From Chitinophaga agri (GTDB taxonomy: Bacteria > Bacteroidota > Bacteroidia > Chitinophagales > Chitinophagaceae): DNA of 64,000 nt. The notes below the pieces were generated by a model. It ran no database searches and was not told where the DNA came from. It was given only the letters and a program-made list of their open reading frames with translations. The DNA is taken from assembly GCF_010093065.1 (NCBI RefSeq), contig NZ_CP048113.1:3472001-3536000 (forward strand). The letters run 5' to 3'. The first letter of the stretch is position 1, and each line of letters starts with the position of its first letter. Positions 35,767-45,242 of this stretch are shown piece after piece. The position numbers were made by a program, and so were the translations under genes.

Positions 35767-37284
35767 ATGGCACAGACTACCTCATCTACAGCAAAACGAT
35801 ACGAAACCTATAAGGGTAAGATGCAGCAGATCGCTGACATCCGTAATGCGATCGCCGTTCTCAGCTGGGACCAGGAAACCTACCTCCCTGAGAAAGGAGC
35901 TGCTTTCCGCGGACAACAGATCACCTCTCTCAGTACCATTGCGCATGAGCTTTTTACTTCCGCCGAACTGGGAACACTGCTGGAATCACTGGACAACGAC
36001 AGACAAACACTCGATACTGTCGCTGCTAAAAACATCACCCTCTCCCTGGAGGACTACCGGAAGAATGCAAAATATCCTGCCAGCTTCGTAGCCGAGCTGT
36101 CAAAAACGACCAATGAATGCTACCACGCATGGATCAATGCCCGGAAAGAAGGTAACTACTCCGTATTTGAACCCGTGCTCGCTAAAATGGTCGCACTAAA
36201 AAAACAGGAAGCCGATATACTGGGCTATGAAGGACATCCTTATAATACCCTGCTGAATGAATATGAGAAAGGCGCCAATACGGCCATGCTGGATACTGTC
36301 TTCAATGATGTGAAAACCGCGCTGACCCCGCTGCTGCGCAGCATCGAGCAAAAACCACAGGTGAATAAGGCATTCCTGCATCTCCGCTATGAGCGGGACC
36401 GCCAGTGGAATTTTGGGATCCAGCTGCTGAAGGCCATGGGGTATGATATGGCCGCCGGCAGACAGGACATCTCTGAACATCCATTTACTACCAGCTTCAG
36501 CCCACAGGATGTGAGAGTGACCACCCGTATAGATGAAAATGACTTCGGCAATATGACCTGGAGCTGTATCCATGAAGGGGGCCACGCACTATATGAACAG
36601 GGACTTGATCCCGAATCATACGGACTACCTTCAGGCGAAGCAACCAGCCTGGGTATTCATGAATCACAATCCAGATTGTGGGAAAATAATGTGGGCCGCA
36701 GCCTTACCTTCTGGGAATATCATTATCCGCAGCTGCAGCAGCTTTTCCCTGAAAACCTGGGTAATGTCCAGTTACGTGACTTCTATAAAGCGATCAACCT
36801 GGTACAGCCATCCCTCATCAGAACAGAGGCGGATGAACTGACCTACCACTTTCACGTGATGGTGAGGTATGAAATTGAGAAAGGGCTGCTGGACGGCACT
36901 TACCATACAAAAGACCTGAGAGAGGTATGGAATAACTATTACAAAGAGTTTTTACATGTGACCGTTCCGAGTGACACACAGGGGGTGCTGCAGGATATAC
37001 ACTGGTCTCACGGCAGCTTCGGTTATTTCCCTACCTATTCCCTGGGTAGCTTCTATGCTGCACAATTCTTTACAGCTGCTCAGCAGCAACTGCCTGGGCT
37101 GGACGCACAGATCACCAGCGGCGATTACACCGCCTTACTGGGATGGTTACGTCAGCAGGTACATCGTCATGGCCGTTCTTTCACTTCCAATGAACTGTGT
37201 GAGAAAATAACCGGTGAACCGCTGAATTTCAAATATTTCCTACACTACGCAACGCAGAAGTTCGGTGACATCTATGGTCTATAA
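35767..37284 (+). CDS. Thermostable carboxypeptidase Taq-type metallopeptidase (M32)
   Basis: A 505-residue zinc carboxypeptidase of family M32. The zinc motif HEGGH is at residues 269-273, followed about 25 residues later by the HESQSRLWENNVGR segment with the third ligand Glu. Other family blocks are SWDQETYLP near residue 34 and GSFGYFPTYSLGSFYAAQ near the C-terminus. It has no signal peptide, so it is cytosolic and probably trims peptides from the C-terminus. The ATG at 35767 (MAQTTSSTAKRY) is preferred because the promoter box lies within the longer reading. Its stop overlaps that of the convergent rhodanese-thioredoxin gene. Confidence 0.93.
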   Translation: MAQTTSSTAKRYETYKGKMQQIADIRNAIAVLSWDQETYLPEKGAAFRGQQITSLSTIAHELFTSAELGTLLESLDNDRQTLDTVAAKNITLSLEDYRKNAKYPASFVAELSKTTNECYHAWINARKEGNYSVFEPVLAKMVALKKQEADILGYEGHPYNTLLNEYEKGANTAMLDTVFNDVKTALTPLLRSIEQKPQVNKAFLHLRYERDRQWNFGIQLLKAMGYDMAAGRQDISEHPFTTSFSPQDVRVTTRIDENDFGNMTWSCIHEGGHALYEQGLDPESYGLPSGEATSLGIHESQSRLWENNVGRSLTFWEYHYPQLQQLFPENLGNVQLRDFYKAINLVQPSLIRTEADELTYHFHVMVRYEIEKGLLDGTYHTKDLREVWNNYYKEFLHVTVPSDTQGVLQDIHWSHGSFGYFPTYSLGSFYAAQFFTAAQQQLPGLDAQITSGDYTALLGWLRQQVHRHGRSFTSNELCEKITGEPLNFKYFLHYATQKFGDIYGL

Positions 37285-37950
37285 CTGATCAGATACACCC
37301 TCTTTGCGCCATACTTCCCTGCCATCTTTATAGAAAATGAAAGTAGGCAGGGAAGTGGCTTTTATAGCCTCCATGACTTCCTGGTCACGCCCCCCGTCCA
37401 CTTTCAGCAGTCGTACAGTTTTGTGTGTTTTCAGATAGGCATCCAATACAGGCTGCATCTTCCGGCAGGGTGGGCACCATTCAGCGCCTACATCTACCAG
37501 CACTTCTCCCTTGTCAATACTGTTCCGGAAGTTATCCACACTCATCTGTTCCACGGCGGCCACACCTTCCACAGGTTGTCCAGCTTGTTTCCAGGCATTG
37601 ATTCCACCGTTCAGCTCAATCACCTCAGTAAAACCGTTCTGTCTCATCCATTCGGCGGCCTTTGTGCTGCGACCACCGCTGAGACAGTATATATATACTG
37701 GTTTTTTCTTATCCAGATACTTCACTCTTTCATTAAATTCGGCCTTATTAGTATAATCTGCCTGCAATGCATTGTGCAAATGCCCTGTTTTAAATTCGGC
37801 CGCCGTCCGCACATCAAAAATCTGGGCATCCTTCTTGTCAGAGATAGATTGCTGAAAGACAGGAGCATTCACCTGTTGAGCTTCCGCCGCATCTCCTACT
37901 AATATGAGTAGACCTACCAGGGCCCCGTATATATAAAATTTAGAAATCAT
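37279..37950 (-). CDS. Periplasmic rhodanese-thioredoxin fusion protein
   Basis: A 223-residue exported protein. After a signal peptide (about 1-25) comes a rhodanese domain (about 30-125) with DVRTAAEF and catalytic Cys89 in YIYCLSGGRS. A thioredoxin domain (about 135-223) follows with active site WCPPC (Cys159, Cys162), VDGG and the cis-proline loop TSLPTF. The fusion joins sulfur transfer and disulfide reduction in one periplasmic chain. I infer handling of oxidised or persulfidated thiols. The last six bases overlap the end of the convergent M32 gene (37279-37284). Confidence 0.9.
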   Translation of the reverse strand: MISKFYIYGALVGLLILVGDAAEAQQVNAPVFQQSISDKKDAQIFDVRTAAEFKTGHLHNALQADYTNKAEFNERVKYLDKKKPVYIYCLSGGRSTKAAEWMRQNGFTEVIELNGGINAWKQAGQPVEGVAAVEQMSVDNFRNSIDKGEVLVDVGAEWCPPCRKMQPVLDAYLKTHKTVRLLKVDGGRDQEVMEAIKATSLPTFIFYKDGREVWRKEGVSDQL

Positions 37951-38166
37951 ACTTTTGTTATATAGTTGAGTTTGGATTCTCGTAAATCGTTCGTTTATCG
38001 TTGAATAAGAACACCTTTGGAGTGATGATGAAACAGCACCCTGACTGTTTATGCGAAGTTGAGATTTTAAATCACAAATAAGTAATTATAACACATTATA
38101 TTTTTTTCATACTTTTCTAGTTTACAACCTTTGCTGACGTCGAGTTGACGCAGTCATATCCGGAAA

Positions 38167-41100
38167 ATGAAACACCATTACCTACGCCAACTTAAGCACT
38201 TCCTGTATGCTGTAGCATATCTCGTCGTGTTCTTTTTGCTATCGGGTGCCAGGGCACAGGCACAGACGGCAGCATTTACCGCCGACAACTGGAGTGGTTG
38301 CGGCGCCGCATTCGTACAGTTTGTCAATCAGTCGACACCTGTTGGTACCGCCTCCTGGGACTTTGGAGACGGAGGGGCGAAGTCCACCCTCTGGAATCCG
38401 TCCCGTACATTTAACAGGCCCGGTACCTTCAACGTGGTACTGACAGTGACCTTCCCCGGCGGACAAACAGCCAGCGCCCAACACGTGGTGAATGTCTATG
38501 CCAGACCTACGGTGCAGTTCACCACCAACCCTACCACCGGTTGTACACCACTGAGTGTCAACTTCCGGGACCAGTCTCTCGCAGGAGATGGTACTATTAC
38601 CGGCATTAACTGGGACTTTGGTGATGGTAATGGCGCCACTGGCACTACTGCCAGCCATACCTATAACAGGGGAGGCGGTTTTGTAGCCACCTCTATTGTA
38701 ACGAACAGCTACGGCTGTACAGGTAGCGGCTCACAGGTTATCCAGGCCAATCCAACACCAGATGTATCCTTTACCAGTAATACACAGGGAGGATGCCGTA
38801 CCCCGGTGACCATCAACTTCACCAATACCACAACGCTCAATACAGCCGGCCCATTGCCCGCAGTTACCTATTTATGGGACTTCGGAGATGGTACGACCAG
38901 TACGGACATGCATCCTACCCATAACTATACATCAACCGGCAACTTTGATGTAACTCTCACTGCTACAACTGCCGACGGTTGTACAAGGAGGATCTCCATG
39001 CCGGCTTATATTAAGATAGCGACCATGCTGGCCGACTTCCAGATCGTGGACAGACCATGTTCCGGCTCCAGCATCACCTTCCGCAATACGACCCAGCCAG
39101 CACCGGTATCTGCTACCTGGACCTTCGCTGACACCGTGATCAATTCTATCGATGCGGTGAGAAGTTTCACTACTGCAGGTACTTATGCGGTTACCATGCA
39201 TGCGATTACGCAGGATGGTTGTGATGCAGTCGTTACAAGGAACTTTACAATTTCCACACCACCGACAGTTGATTTCACCATGAACCCAACTTCGGCCTGT
39301 TCGGTTCCGGTGAACGTACAGTTTACGACGGCCAGCACCAATGCGACGGGCTGGGCATGGAACTTTGCAGATGGTACTACAGGCAATATACAGCACCCAT
39401 TGCATAACTTTACAGCTGAAGGAGATTATGCAGTAACAGTAGTGGCCAGCAATGCGGCAGGCTGTCTGGATTCTGCTACCCATTCTATCACCATCAGGAA
39501 ACCCACACTGACTATCAGTGGTCTTAACCGGGGATGTGTGCCTTTTGATGCTAATCTAAGTGCAGCTATCACTGGTACTACGGAAGCCATTGCTACTTAT
39601 CTGTGGAATTTCGGAGATGGTACAACTTCTACTGATCCCACTCCTACACATACCTACACCCGTCAGGCAAGGTATGATGTAACCTTAAATATCACTACTA
39701 CAGGCGGCTGTACACAAACAGCCACTTATGAGATCAGGGTTGGACGTCCTGTAATACCTGATTTCTCTGTGGATAAGATCAATGGCTGTCAGCCAACCAT
39801 CTTTAACTTTACCGACCTGTCTACGCAGGTGACCAATATGACATGGCAGTGGACCTTCGTGGAAAATACCGGTGCAAATGGCACGTCCACTATCAGGAAC
39901 CCGTCCTATGTCTTTAATTCCATCGGTACACATGATGTGATCCTGACTATCAATAATAATGGTTGTATCCGTACGACCACTAAACCGGCTCTTGTAGAAA
40001 CATTCCCTCCGGCAGCCTTCTTCACGGTAGGTACGGTGGATTGTAATACACCGCTGGTAAGAAGCTTTATTGATGCCAGTGAATGGGGGAATGATCCTAC
40101 ATTGCCGAGGAACTATGCATGGGATTTTGGAGATGGCACTACTGATAATACGCCAAATCCGACCCACACCTTCCCGCGGGAAGGTACATATACCGTGACA
40201 TTAACTGTTAATAACGGCACCTGTTCTTCTACCTATTCTACTACCGTCAGAATACTCGATGACAAACTGGTCATCACGGTAGATCAGAATTTGATCTGCC
40301 AGGGTACAAGGGTAAATTTTGCTACTAACTCTATCGTAGCAGGTATTACAAGTTCCTACCGCTGGACTTACGGAGACGGTCGTTTCAATACAAGTTCACC
40401 AAGACCTGCCTATATTTACAACGTACCTGGCACCTACAAAGTGGCGCTGAGAATGGTAGATATATATGGTTGTATCCATGTATCTGATAGCCTGACAATA
40501 GAAGTTAACGGCGCAACGGCACAATTCACAACTTCTGCCCGCCAGTGCCAGAATGAACCTGTCACCTTTAAAGATCAATCAACTGTCCGCGCAGGAAATA
40601 CGATTACTTCCTGGACATATGACTTTGGAGATGGTACACCCCCTCAGACATTCACTACAAAACCTGACAGCATCACGCACAGCTTCAGCGTGATCAATGA
40701 TTATCCTGTAAAACTGATCGTGACAGATAATACCGGTTGTGCGGATACGGCTACGCAGACGATACGCATCGCTAACATTACAGCCAGTTTCACTGCCAGC
40801 ACAAGGATCGCGTGCCTGAATACGCCATTCCAGTTCACCAACCAGTCAGTAACAGCACCACTGACCTATGCATGGACATTCGGCGATGGCGGCACCAGTA
40901 CAGATAAAGATCCGAGACATACCTATACTGTACCGGGTTCTTACACCGTATCACTGGATGTCACCAGTGCTACAGGCTGTACAGCACATATAGACACGGC
41001 TAACTTCCTGCGCGTACCTAACCCGATAGCCGATTTCGCCGTACCAGTGGTCGCAGGAGATATTTGTCCGCCGGTAAAAGTGCAGTTCACCAACCAGTCA

Positions 41101-43038
41101 TCTGACTATGTAAAAGTATCCTGGACATTTGGTGACGGTAGTTCTTCAGATGAAGAGAACCCGTTACACAACTATATCAGACCAGGTAGCTTCCCGGTAA
41201 CACTGACCGTTTACTCAGAGGGAGATTGTCCTAGTCCGGTAGCAGGTCCTAAGAACATTTCGATTGCAGGTCCGGACGGAAGCTTTGCGGTATCAGTAGA
41301 AAAAGGTTGCGTACCGCTGACAACTTCTATGACCGCAGTATCTGCTACTGCACAACGATTTATATGGGATTTTGGTGATGGTTATACGGTGCGTACGACC
41401 ACACCGGCATCTCCATCCTATACATATAATAAAGAAGGCGTTTACTATCCGGTAGTGTTACTGGAAGACGAAAGAGGTTGTACCGTACCTGCGAGTGGTA
41501 GTCCTAAAGTAGTGGTAGATAAGATCACTGCCGCCTTTGGACTGGACCTGAGCAATGCCTGCGATGGCGGTATCGTATATTTCCATGATTCTACCAGGGC
41601 GGTTTCTATTGACGATGGCAATCCGGCTACCTACCTGTGGGACTTCGGTATTCCAAACCGCACGGACGACGTAGCGACCGGCCCGAATCCTACATTCCTG
41701 TTTGATGCACCGGGTGTTTATACAGTGAGAATGACCGCTACCAGCTATTATGGTTGTGTAAAAGATACCACCATGCCAGTAGTGATAGAGGAAAGTCCAT
41801 CAGCAGAAATCACACCGGTAGCAGCCGTATGTGTGGGTACGCCGGTACAACTGACAGGTACCGATACCAGGAACATGCCTGCCACCGTATGGAACTGGAC
41901 CACAAACGGACAGGATTATCCGGCACAGAACCCGGGCCCGATCACTTATCCGCAACCAGGTATCTATCCTGTACAGTTAATTATATCCAGTGCGACCGGC
42001 GTTTGCCATGATACAGCAACGATGAATGTGGAAGTAGCAGCTTATCCTACGGTAGCGCCGACGCCAGCGGAGTCCAACATTTGCCGCGGAGCCTCTGTCA
42101 ACCTGGAAACGAATACAGAAGCAGGCGTAAATATTAACTGGACCAACTATAATATCTCTGATCCGACCAGTCCATCACCAGTAGTAACACCTGACATGGA
42201 CACCACTTACCGTGTGACGGTTGTCAATAGTACCGGTTGTGCTGCTGAAGGCAGTGTAAAGATCAGGGTATCACAGCCGTTCAACGTACAGGTGAATACA
42301 GCCGATGTATGTCAGGGCAGTGTTGTACAGTTCAACGCCACCGGAGCAGTGAGTTACAAATGGATACCGGAGACGGGGCTGAGTCAGCCGGACATCAGCA
42401 ATCCGACAGTAACAGCAGAAACATCTACTACTTATCAGGTAATAGGTTATGGCAATGACAATTGCTTTACCGATACCGCATTAGCCACTGTAAACGTACA
42501 CACTACACCAGTCGTGAATGCAGGTGAAGACCTGACCATACCTACCGGCAGTTCGATCCAGTTATCAGTGATCGGTAGTCCGGACATCACTGGTATTGAG
42601 TGGTCACCAGCGACATCACTGAGTTGCGTTGACTGTCTGACACCCACCGCCTCTCCGAGATCGAATACGACTTATCAGATCAGAGTGACGAATGCATATG
42701 GATGTGCCGCAACAGACGATGTGACCGTAAACCTGGTATGTTCATCAGGAGTGGTGTTCCTTCCCAACACCTTCTCGCCAAACAATGACGGGCAGAATGA
42801 CCTGTTCTACATCAGGGGTAAGGGTATCAAAACTGCCAAATCATTCAGGATCTATAACCGTTGGGGACAGCTGATATTTGAACGAACCAACTTTAATATA
42901 GAAGACCCATCATTCGGCTGGGACGGCCGTGTGAATGGCGTGGCAGCAAACCCGGATGTATTTGTGTATGTAGCGGAACTGGTTTGCGATACAAACGAAG
43001 ACTTCACCCTAAAAGGAAATGTGATGCTGGTCAGGTAA
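38167..43038 (+). CDS. Giant PKD-repeat surface protein with T9SS type B (CHU_C) sorting domain
   Basis: A 1623-residue secreted protein with a signal peptide (about 1-34, ends AQAQ). About 15 PKD-like domains follow, recognisable by W-x-F-G-D-G and a later HxY...G.Y.V motif, for example WDFGDGTTSTD and WTFGDGSSSDE. About three less regular Ig-like repeats lie at roughly 1300-1520. The C-terminal ~95 residues form the gliding-motility CHU_C domain (VFLPNTFSPNNDGQNDLFYI ... RIYNRWGQ ... GWDGR), the signal for type IX secretion of type B. Most repeats carry two Cys, suggesting disulfides. The PorP/SprF gene 51 nt downstream is the probable export or anchoring partner. It is likely an adhesin, similar in plan to SprB. 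Confidence 0.92.
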   Translation: MKHHYLRQLKHFLYAVAYLVVFFLLSGARAQAQTAAFTADNWSGCGAAFVQFVNQSTPVGTASWDFGDGGAKSTLWNPSRTFNRPGTFNVVLTVTFPGGQTASAQHVVNVYARPTVQFTTNPTTGCTPLSVNFRDQSLAGDGTITGINWDFGDGNGATGTTASHTYNRGGGFVATSIVTNSYGCTGSGSQVIQANPTPDVSFTSNTQGGCRTPVTINFTNTTTLNTAGPLPAVTYLWDFGDGTTSTDMHPTHNYTSTGNFDVTLTATTADGCTRRISMPAYIKIATMLADFQIVDRPCSGSSITFRNTTQPAPVSATWTFADTVINSIDAVRSFTTAGTYAVTMHAITQDGCDAVVTRNFTISTPPTVDFTMNPTSACSVPVNVQFTTASTNATGWAWNFADGTTGNIQHPLHNFTAEGDYAVTVVASNAAGCLDSATHSITIRKPTLTISGLNRGCVPFDANLSAAITGTTEAIATYLWNFGDGTTSTDPTPTHTYTRQARYDVTLNITTTGGCTQTATYEIRVGRPVIPDFSVDKINGCQPTIFNFTDLSTQVTNMTWQWTFVENTGANGTSTIRNPSYVFNSIGTHDVILTINNNGCIRTTTKPALVETFPPAAFFTVGTVDCNTPLVRSFIDASEWGNDPTLPRNYAWDFGDGTTDNTPNPTHTFPREGTYTVTLTVNNGTCSSTYSTTVRILDDKLVITVDQNLICQGTRVNFATNSIVAGITSSYRWTYGDGRFNTSSPRPAYIYNVPGTYKVALRMVDIYGCIHVSDSLTIEVNGATAQFTTSARQCQNEPVTFKDQSTVRAGNTITSWTYDFGDGTPPQTFTTKPDSITHSFSVINDYPVKLIVTDNTGCADTATQTIRIANITASFTASTRIACLNTPFQFTNQSVTAPLTYAWTFGDGGTSTDKDPRHTYTVPGSYTVSLDVTSATGCTAHIDTANFLRVPNPIADFAVPVVAGDICPPVKVQFTNQSSDYVKVSWTFGDGSSSDEENPLHNYIRPGSFPVTLTVYSEGDCPSPVAGPKNISIAGPDGSFAVSVEKGCVPLTTSMTAVSATAQRFIWDFGDGYTVRTTTPASPSYTYNKEGVYYPVVLLEDERGCTVPASGSPKVVVDKITAAFGLDLSNACDGGIVYFHDSTRAVSIDDGNPATYLWDFGIPNRTDDVATGPNPTFLFDAPGVYTVRMTATSYYGCVKDTTMPVVIEESPSAEITPVAAVCVGTPVQLTGTDTRNMPATVWNWTTNGQDYPAQNPGPITYPQPGIYPVQLIISSATGVCHDTATMNVEVAAYPTVAPTPAESNICRGASVNLETNTEAGVNINWTNYNISDPTSPSPVVTPDMDTTYRVTVVNSTGCAAEGSVKIRVSQPFNVQVNTADVCQGSVVQFNATGAVSYKWIPETGLSQPDISNPTVTAETSTTYQVIGYGNDNCFTDTALATVNVHTTPVVNAGEDLTIPTGSSIQLSVIGSPDITGIEWSPATSLSCVDCLTPTASPRSNTTYQIRVTNAYGCAATDDVTVNLVCSSGVVFLPNTFSPNNDGQNDLFYIRGKGIKTAKSFRIYNRWGQLIFERTNFNIEDPSFGWDGRVNGVAANPDVFVYVAELVCDTNEDFTLKGNVMLVR

Positions 43039-43089
43039 TCTTACCTGTCAGCATCCACACCGTAACTATGACTATAAAAACATGCCAGC

Positions 43090-44127
43090 ATGAGAATGAA
43101 CTGTAGAAAACTGTTAGCGGCACTGTGCCTTCTGGGCACACAGACACTGGTAGCACAGGACATTCACCTGTCCCAGTTTTACGAGACACCCATTTTACGC
43201 AATCCGGCCCTGATCGGTTTATTTAACGGAGACTACCGTGTACAGGCCGTATACAGGAATCAGTGGAACAGCGTCACGATTCCATATCAGACAGGCGCAT
43301 TAAGTGCCGAAATGAAATTCCCGGTAGGGAACAGCGAAGATTTTGTTACCGCAGGTCTTCAGTTCACCTATGACAGAGCGGGTACTGCCCGGTTGCAATC
43401 CGTACAGGTCCTGCCGGCGGTGAACTATCATAAGTCACTCAGTCAGGACAAGAATATGTTCCTGTCAGTAGGCTTTACCGGAGGAATCGTACAGCGTCAG
43501 TTTGACCAGACCAAACTGACTTTTAACAACCAGTATACTGGCGGGCAGTATGATGCGACGGCGCCTACCGGAGAGGAAGGCCGGCTGGCATTACGTGGGT
43601 ACTCCTACCTGGACGTCGGAGCGGGTATCAGCTTTAACAGTACAATCGGGGAAAACGAGGATATCAACTATTATATAGGAGCAGCCATGTTCCACTTCAA
43701 CCGTCCGAAGCTGTCGTTCTATAAGGATGCGTTGGTAGCGCTTGACCCGAAGATCACGTTCAATGCCGGTATTACGTTCCCGCTGGAGGAACGTCTGAAA
43801 CTGATCGCGCAGTATAACCAGATCCATATGGGCGCCTATTCAGAATACCTGGGAGGTGCACTGTTGGGATATAGTCTGTATGACGATGGACTGGAAAGTA
43901 CGCGTGCCTTTTATTTCGGTGCTTATCTGCGTTACAACGATGCGATCATCCCGTCTTTCCGGCTGGATATGGAGAAATATGAGGTAGGTATTACGTACGA
44001 TGCCAATATTTCCGGACTAAAACCAGCAACGAAAGGCGTTGGCGGGTTTGAACTATCATTAGTATTCAAAGGATTCCTGAACAGTCGTAACAGCACCATG
44101 GAAGCAGTGCACTGTCCGAGATTCTGA
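43090..44127 (+). CDS. PorP/SprF-family type IX secretion membrane protein (pair A)
   Basis: A 345-residue outer-membrane barrel with a signal peptide ending at about residue 22 (LVAQ). The family start DIHLSQFYETPILRNPALIGLFNGDYRVQAVYRNQW (read in pieces) and the PRF-ended C-terminus are diagnostic. SprF in Flavobacterium is needed for secretion and attachment of SprB, which is encoded next to it. The same order, CHU_C substrate then SprF, is seen here, so it should serve the 1623-residue PKD protein. The 51-nt spacing and shared direction indicate an operon. A second CHU_C/SprF pair lies at 57.9-62.7 kb. Confidence 0.93.
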   Translation: MRMNCRKLLAALCLLGTQTLVAQDIHLSQFYETPILRNPALIGLFNGDYRVQAVYRNQWNSVTIPYQTGALSAEMKFPVGNSEDFVTAGLQFTYDRAGTARLQSVQVLPAVNYHKSLSQDKNMFLSVGFTGGIVQRQFDQTKLTFNNQYTGGQYDATAPTGEEGRLALRGYSYLDVGAGISFNSTIGENEDINYYIGAAMFHFNRPKLSFYKDALVALDPKITFNAGITFPLEERLKLIAQYNQIHMGAYSEYLGGALLGYSLYDDGLESTRAFYFGAYLRYNDAIIPSFRLDMEKYEVGITYDANISGLKPATKGVGGFELSLVFKGFLNSRNSTMEAVHCPRF

Positions 44128-44196
44128 ATCTAATGCGCCAATCATTATCTTTACACCTGACTTGATACATTACTATAACCTTATAACGAATAACAG

Positions 44197-44667
44197 ATGA
44201 ACGTAACCGTTGGCTCAAAAGCACCTTCTTTCTCCCTGCTGAATACTGAGAAAGAGAAAGTTTCCCTGGAGGACTACAAAGGCCAGAACCTGGTAATATT
44301 ATTCTTCCCACTGGCATTTACAAGTGTATGTACAGCAGAGCTGTGCAGCATCAGAGATAACATCAGCACCTATAACAACCTGAATGCAGCAGTTGTAGGT
44401 ATCTCTGTGGATTCTCCATTTACCCTGGGCAAGTTCCGTGCGGAGCAGAACCTGAATTTCCCCCTGTTATCTGATTTCAACAAGGAAGCATCTCAGGCAT
44501 ATGGCGCATTCTATGAGAATTTCGTACTGGACCTGAAAGGCGTTTCCAAAAGAGCAGCGTTTGTGGTTGATAAAGAAGGGGTTGTAAAGTATGCACAGGT
44601 GCTGGAATCAGCGGGAGATCTTCCTGATTTTGATGCAGTTAAAAGCACACTGAGCAGTCTGCAATAA
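44197..44667 (+). CDS. Peroxiredoxin (AhpC/TSA family, AhpE-like)
   Basis: A 156-residue thiol peroxidase reducing H2O2 and organic peroxides. The peroxidatic site PLAFTSVC places Cys45, with Thr42 and Pro38 of the PxxxTxxC motif. A second Cys at 50 (AELC) could be a resolving residue, as in PrxQ/BCP-like enzymes where it lies five residues on. The order VGSKAPSFSLLNTEKEKVSL at the N-terminus fits the family. It has no signal peptide. It lies 69 nt after sprF and has its own strong terminator, so separate expression is likely. Confidence 0.92.
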   Translation: MNVTVGSKAPSFSLLNTEKEKVSLEDYKGQNLVILFFPLAFTSVCTAELCSIRDNISTYNNLNAAVVGISVDSPFTLGKFRAEQNLNFPLLSDFNKEASQAYGAFYENFVLDLKGVSKRAAFVVDKEGVVKYAQVLESAGDLPDFDAVKSTLSSLQ

Positions 44668-44702
44668 AAAATTACGAAAAGCGTTAAATTTTTTAAAAAA
44701 GT

Positions 44703-44745
44703 AATGGCAAGCCTTTGTTTTTGGCTTGCCATTTGTTATTTTTAT
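44703..44745 (+). terminator. Terminator of the peroxiredoxin gene
   Basis: AATGGCAAGCC (44703-44713) and GGCTTGCCATT (44723-44733) form an 11-bp perfect stem followed by a T-rich stretch. Confidence 0.85.
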
Positions 44746-44804
44746 ATAGGTGATATTGTGAAATAAATCGACTTATATTTGAAAAAATCTTTATCTTTAC
44801 GGGT

Positions 44805-45155
44805 ATGTGGAAAACCTCTACACTCTTATTTACTTGTTTTCTTTGCCTGATATCCCTAATAGGTAAAGCTCAAACTGCCAAGAATTCTCCATTTTCTGAT
44901 GGAGGCAGTAAGATCGTGAAACTATATCCCAACCCCGCTACCAGCAGGATCAATTTTGAATTACAGAACAATAACGACCAGGGTTATGATCTTATTGTGT
45001 TCAACTTTCTGGGAAAAAGAATTGATCAGATAAAAAATCTCAACGCCAAGACTACCGTTGAACTGGATAAATATTACAGTGGTGTATATATATTCCAGTT
45101 AAGAGACCGCCAGGGTAACCTGATAGAGTCAGGAAAGTTCAACGTCGTCAAGTGA
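44805..45155 (+). CDS. Free-standing T9SS type A sorting-domain protein
   Basis: A 116-residue exported protein made of a signal peptide (about 1-22, ends GKAQ), a short linker and a complete Por-secretion C-terminal domain. The pattern KLYPNPATSRINFEL, then a DLIVFNFLGKRI strand, then GVYIFQLRDRQGN and a terminal KFNVVK, is that of type A sorting domains. There is no passenger domain. Such mini-proteins could be regulators of or competitors for the T9SS, or surface fibre subunits. It has its own start region (TATCTTTA at 44792-44799) and terminator. Confidence 0.85.
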   Translation: MWKTSTLLFTCFLCLISLIGKAQTAKNSPFSDGGSKIVKLYPNPATSRINFELQNNNDQGYDLIVFNFLGKRIDQIKNLNAKTTVELDKYYSGVYIFQLRDRQGNLIESGKFNVVK

Positions 45156-45184
45156 TATAACTAATAATTTCTCCTTAGGGACTA

Positions 45185-45228
45185 TAAAAGAAAAAGGACT
45201 CGTATAATACGAGTCCTTTTTCTTTATA
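45185..45228. terminator. Bidirectional terminator
   Basis: AAGAAAAAGGACTCGTA and its reverse complement enclose a TAA loop (45188-45224), between the converging genes ending at 45155 and 45243. A/T tracts are present on both sides. Confidence 0.85.
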
Positions 45229-45242
45229 TCTGTACTGACCGG

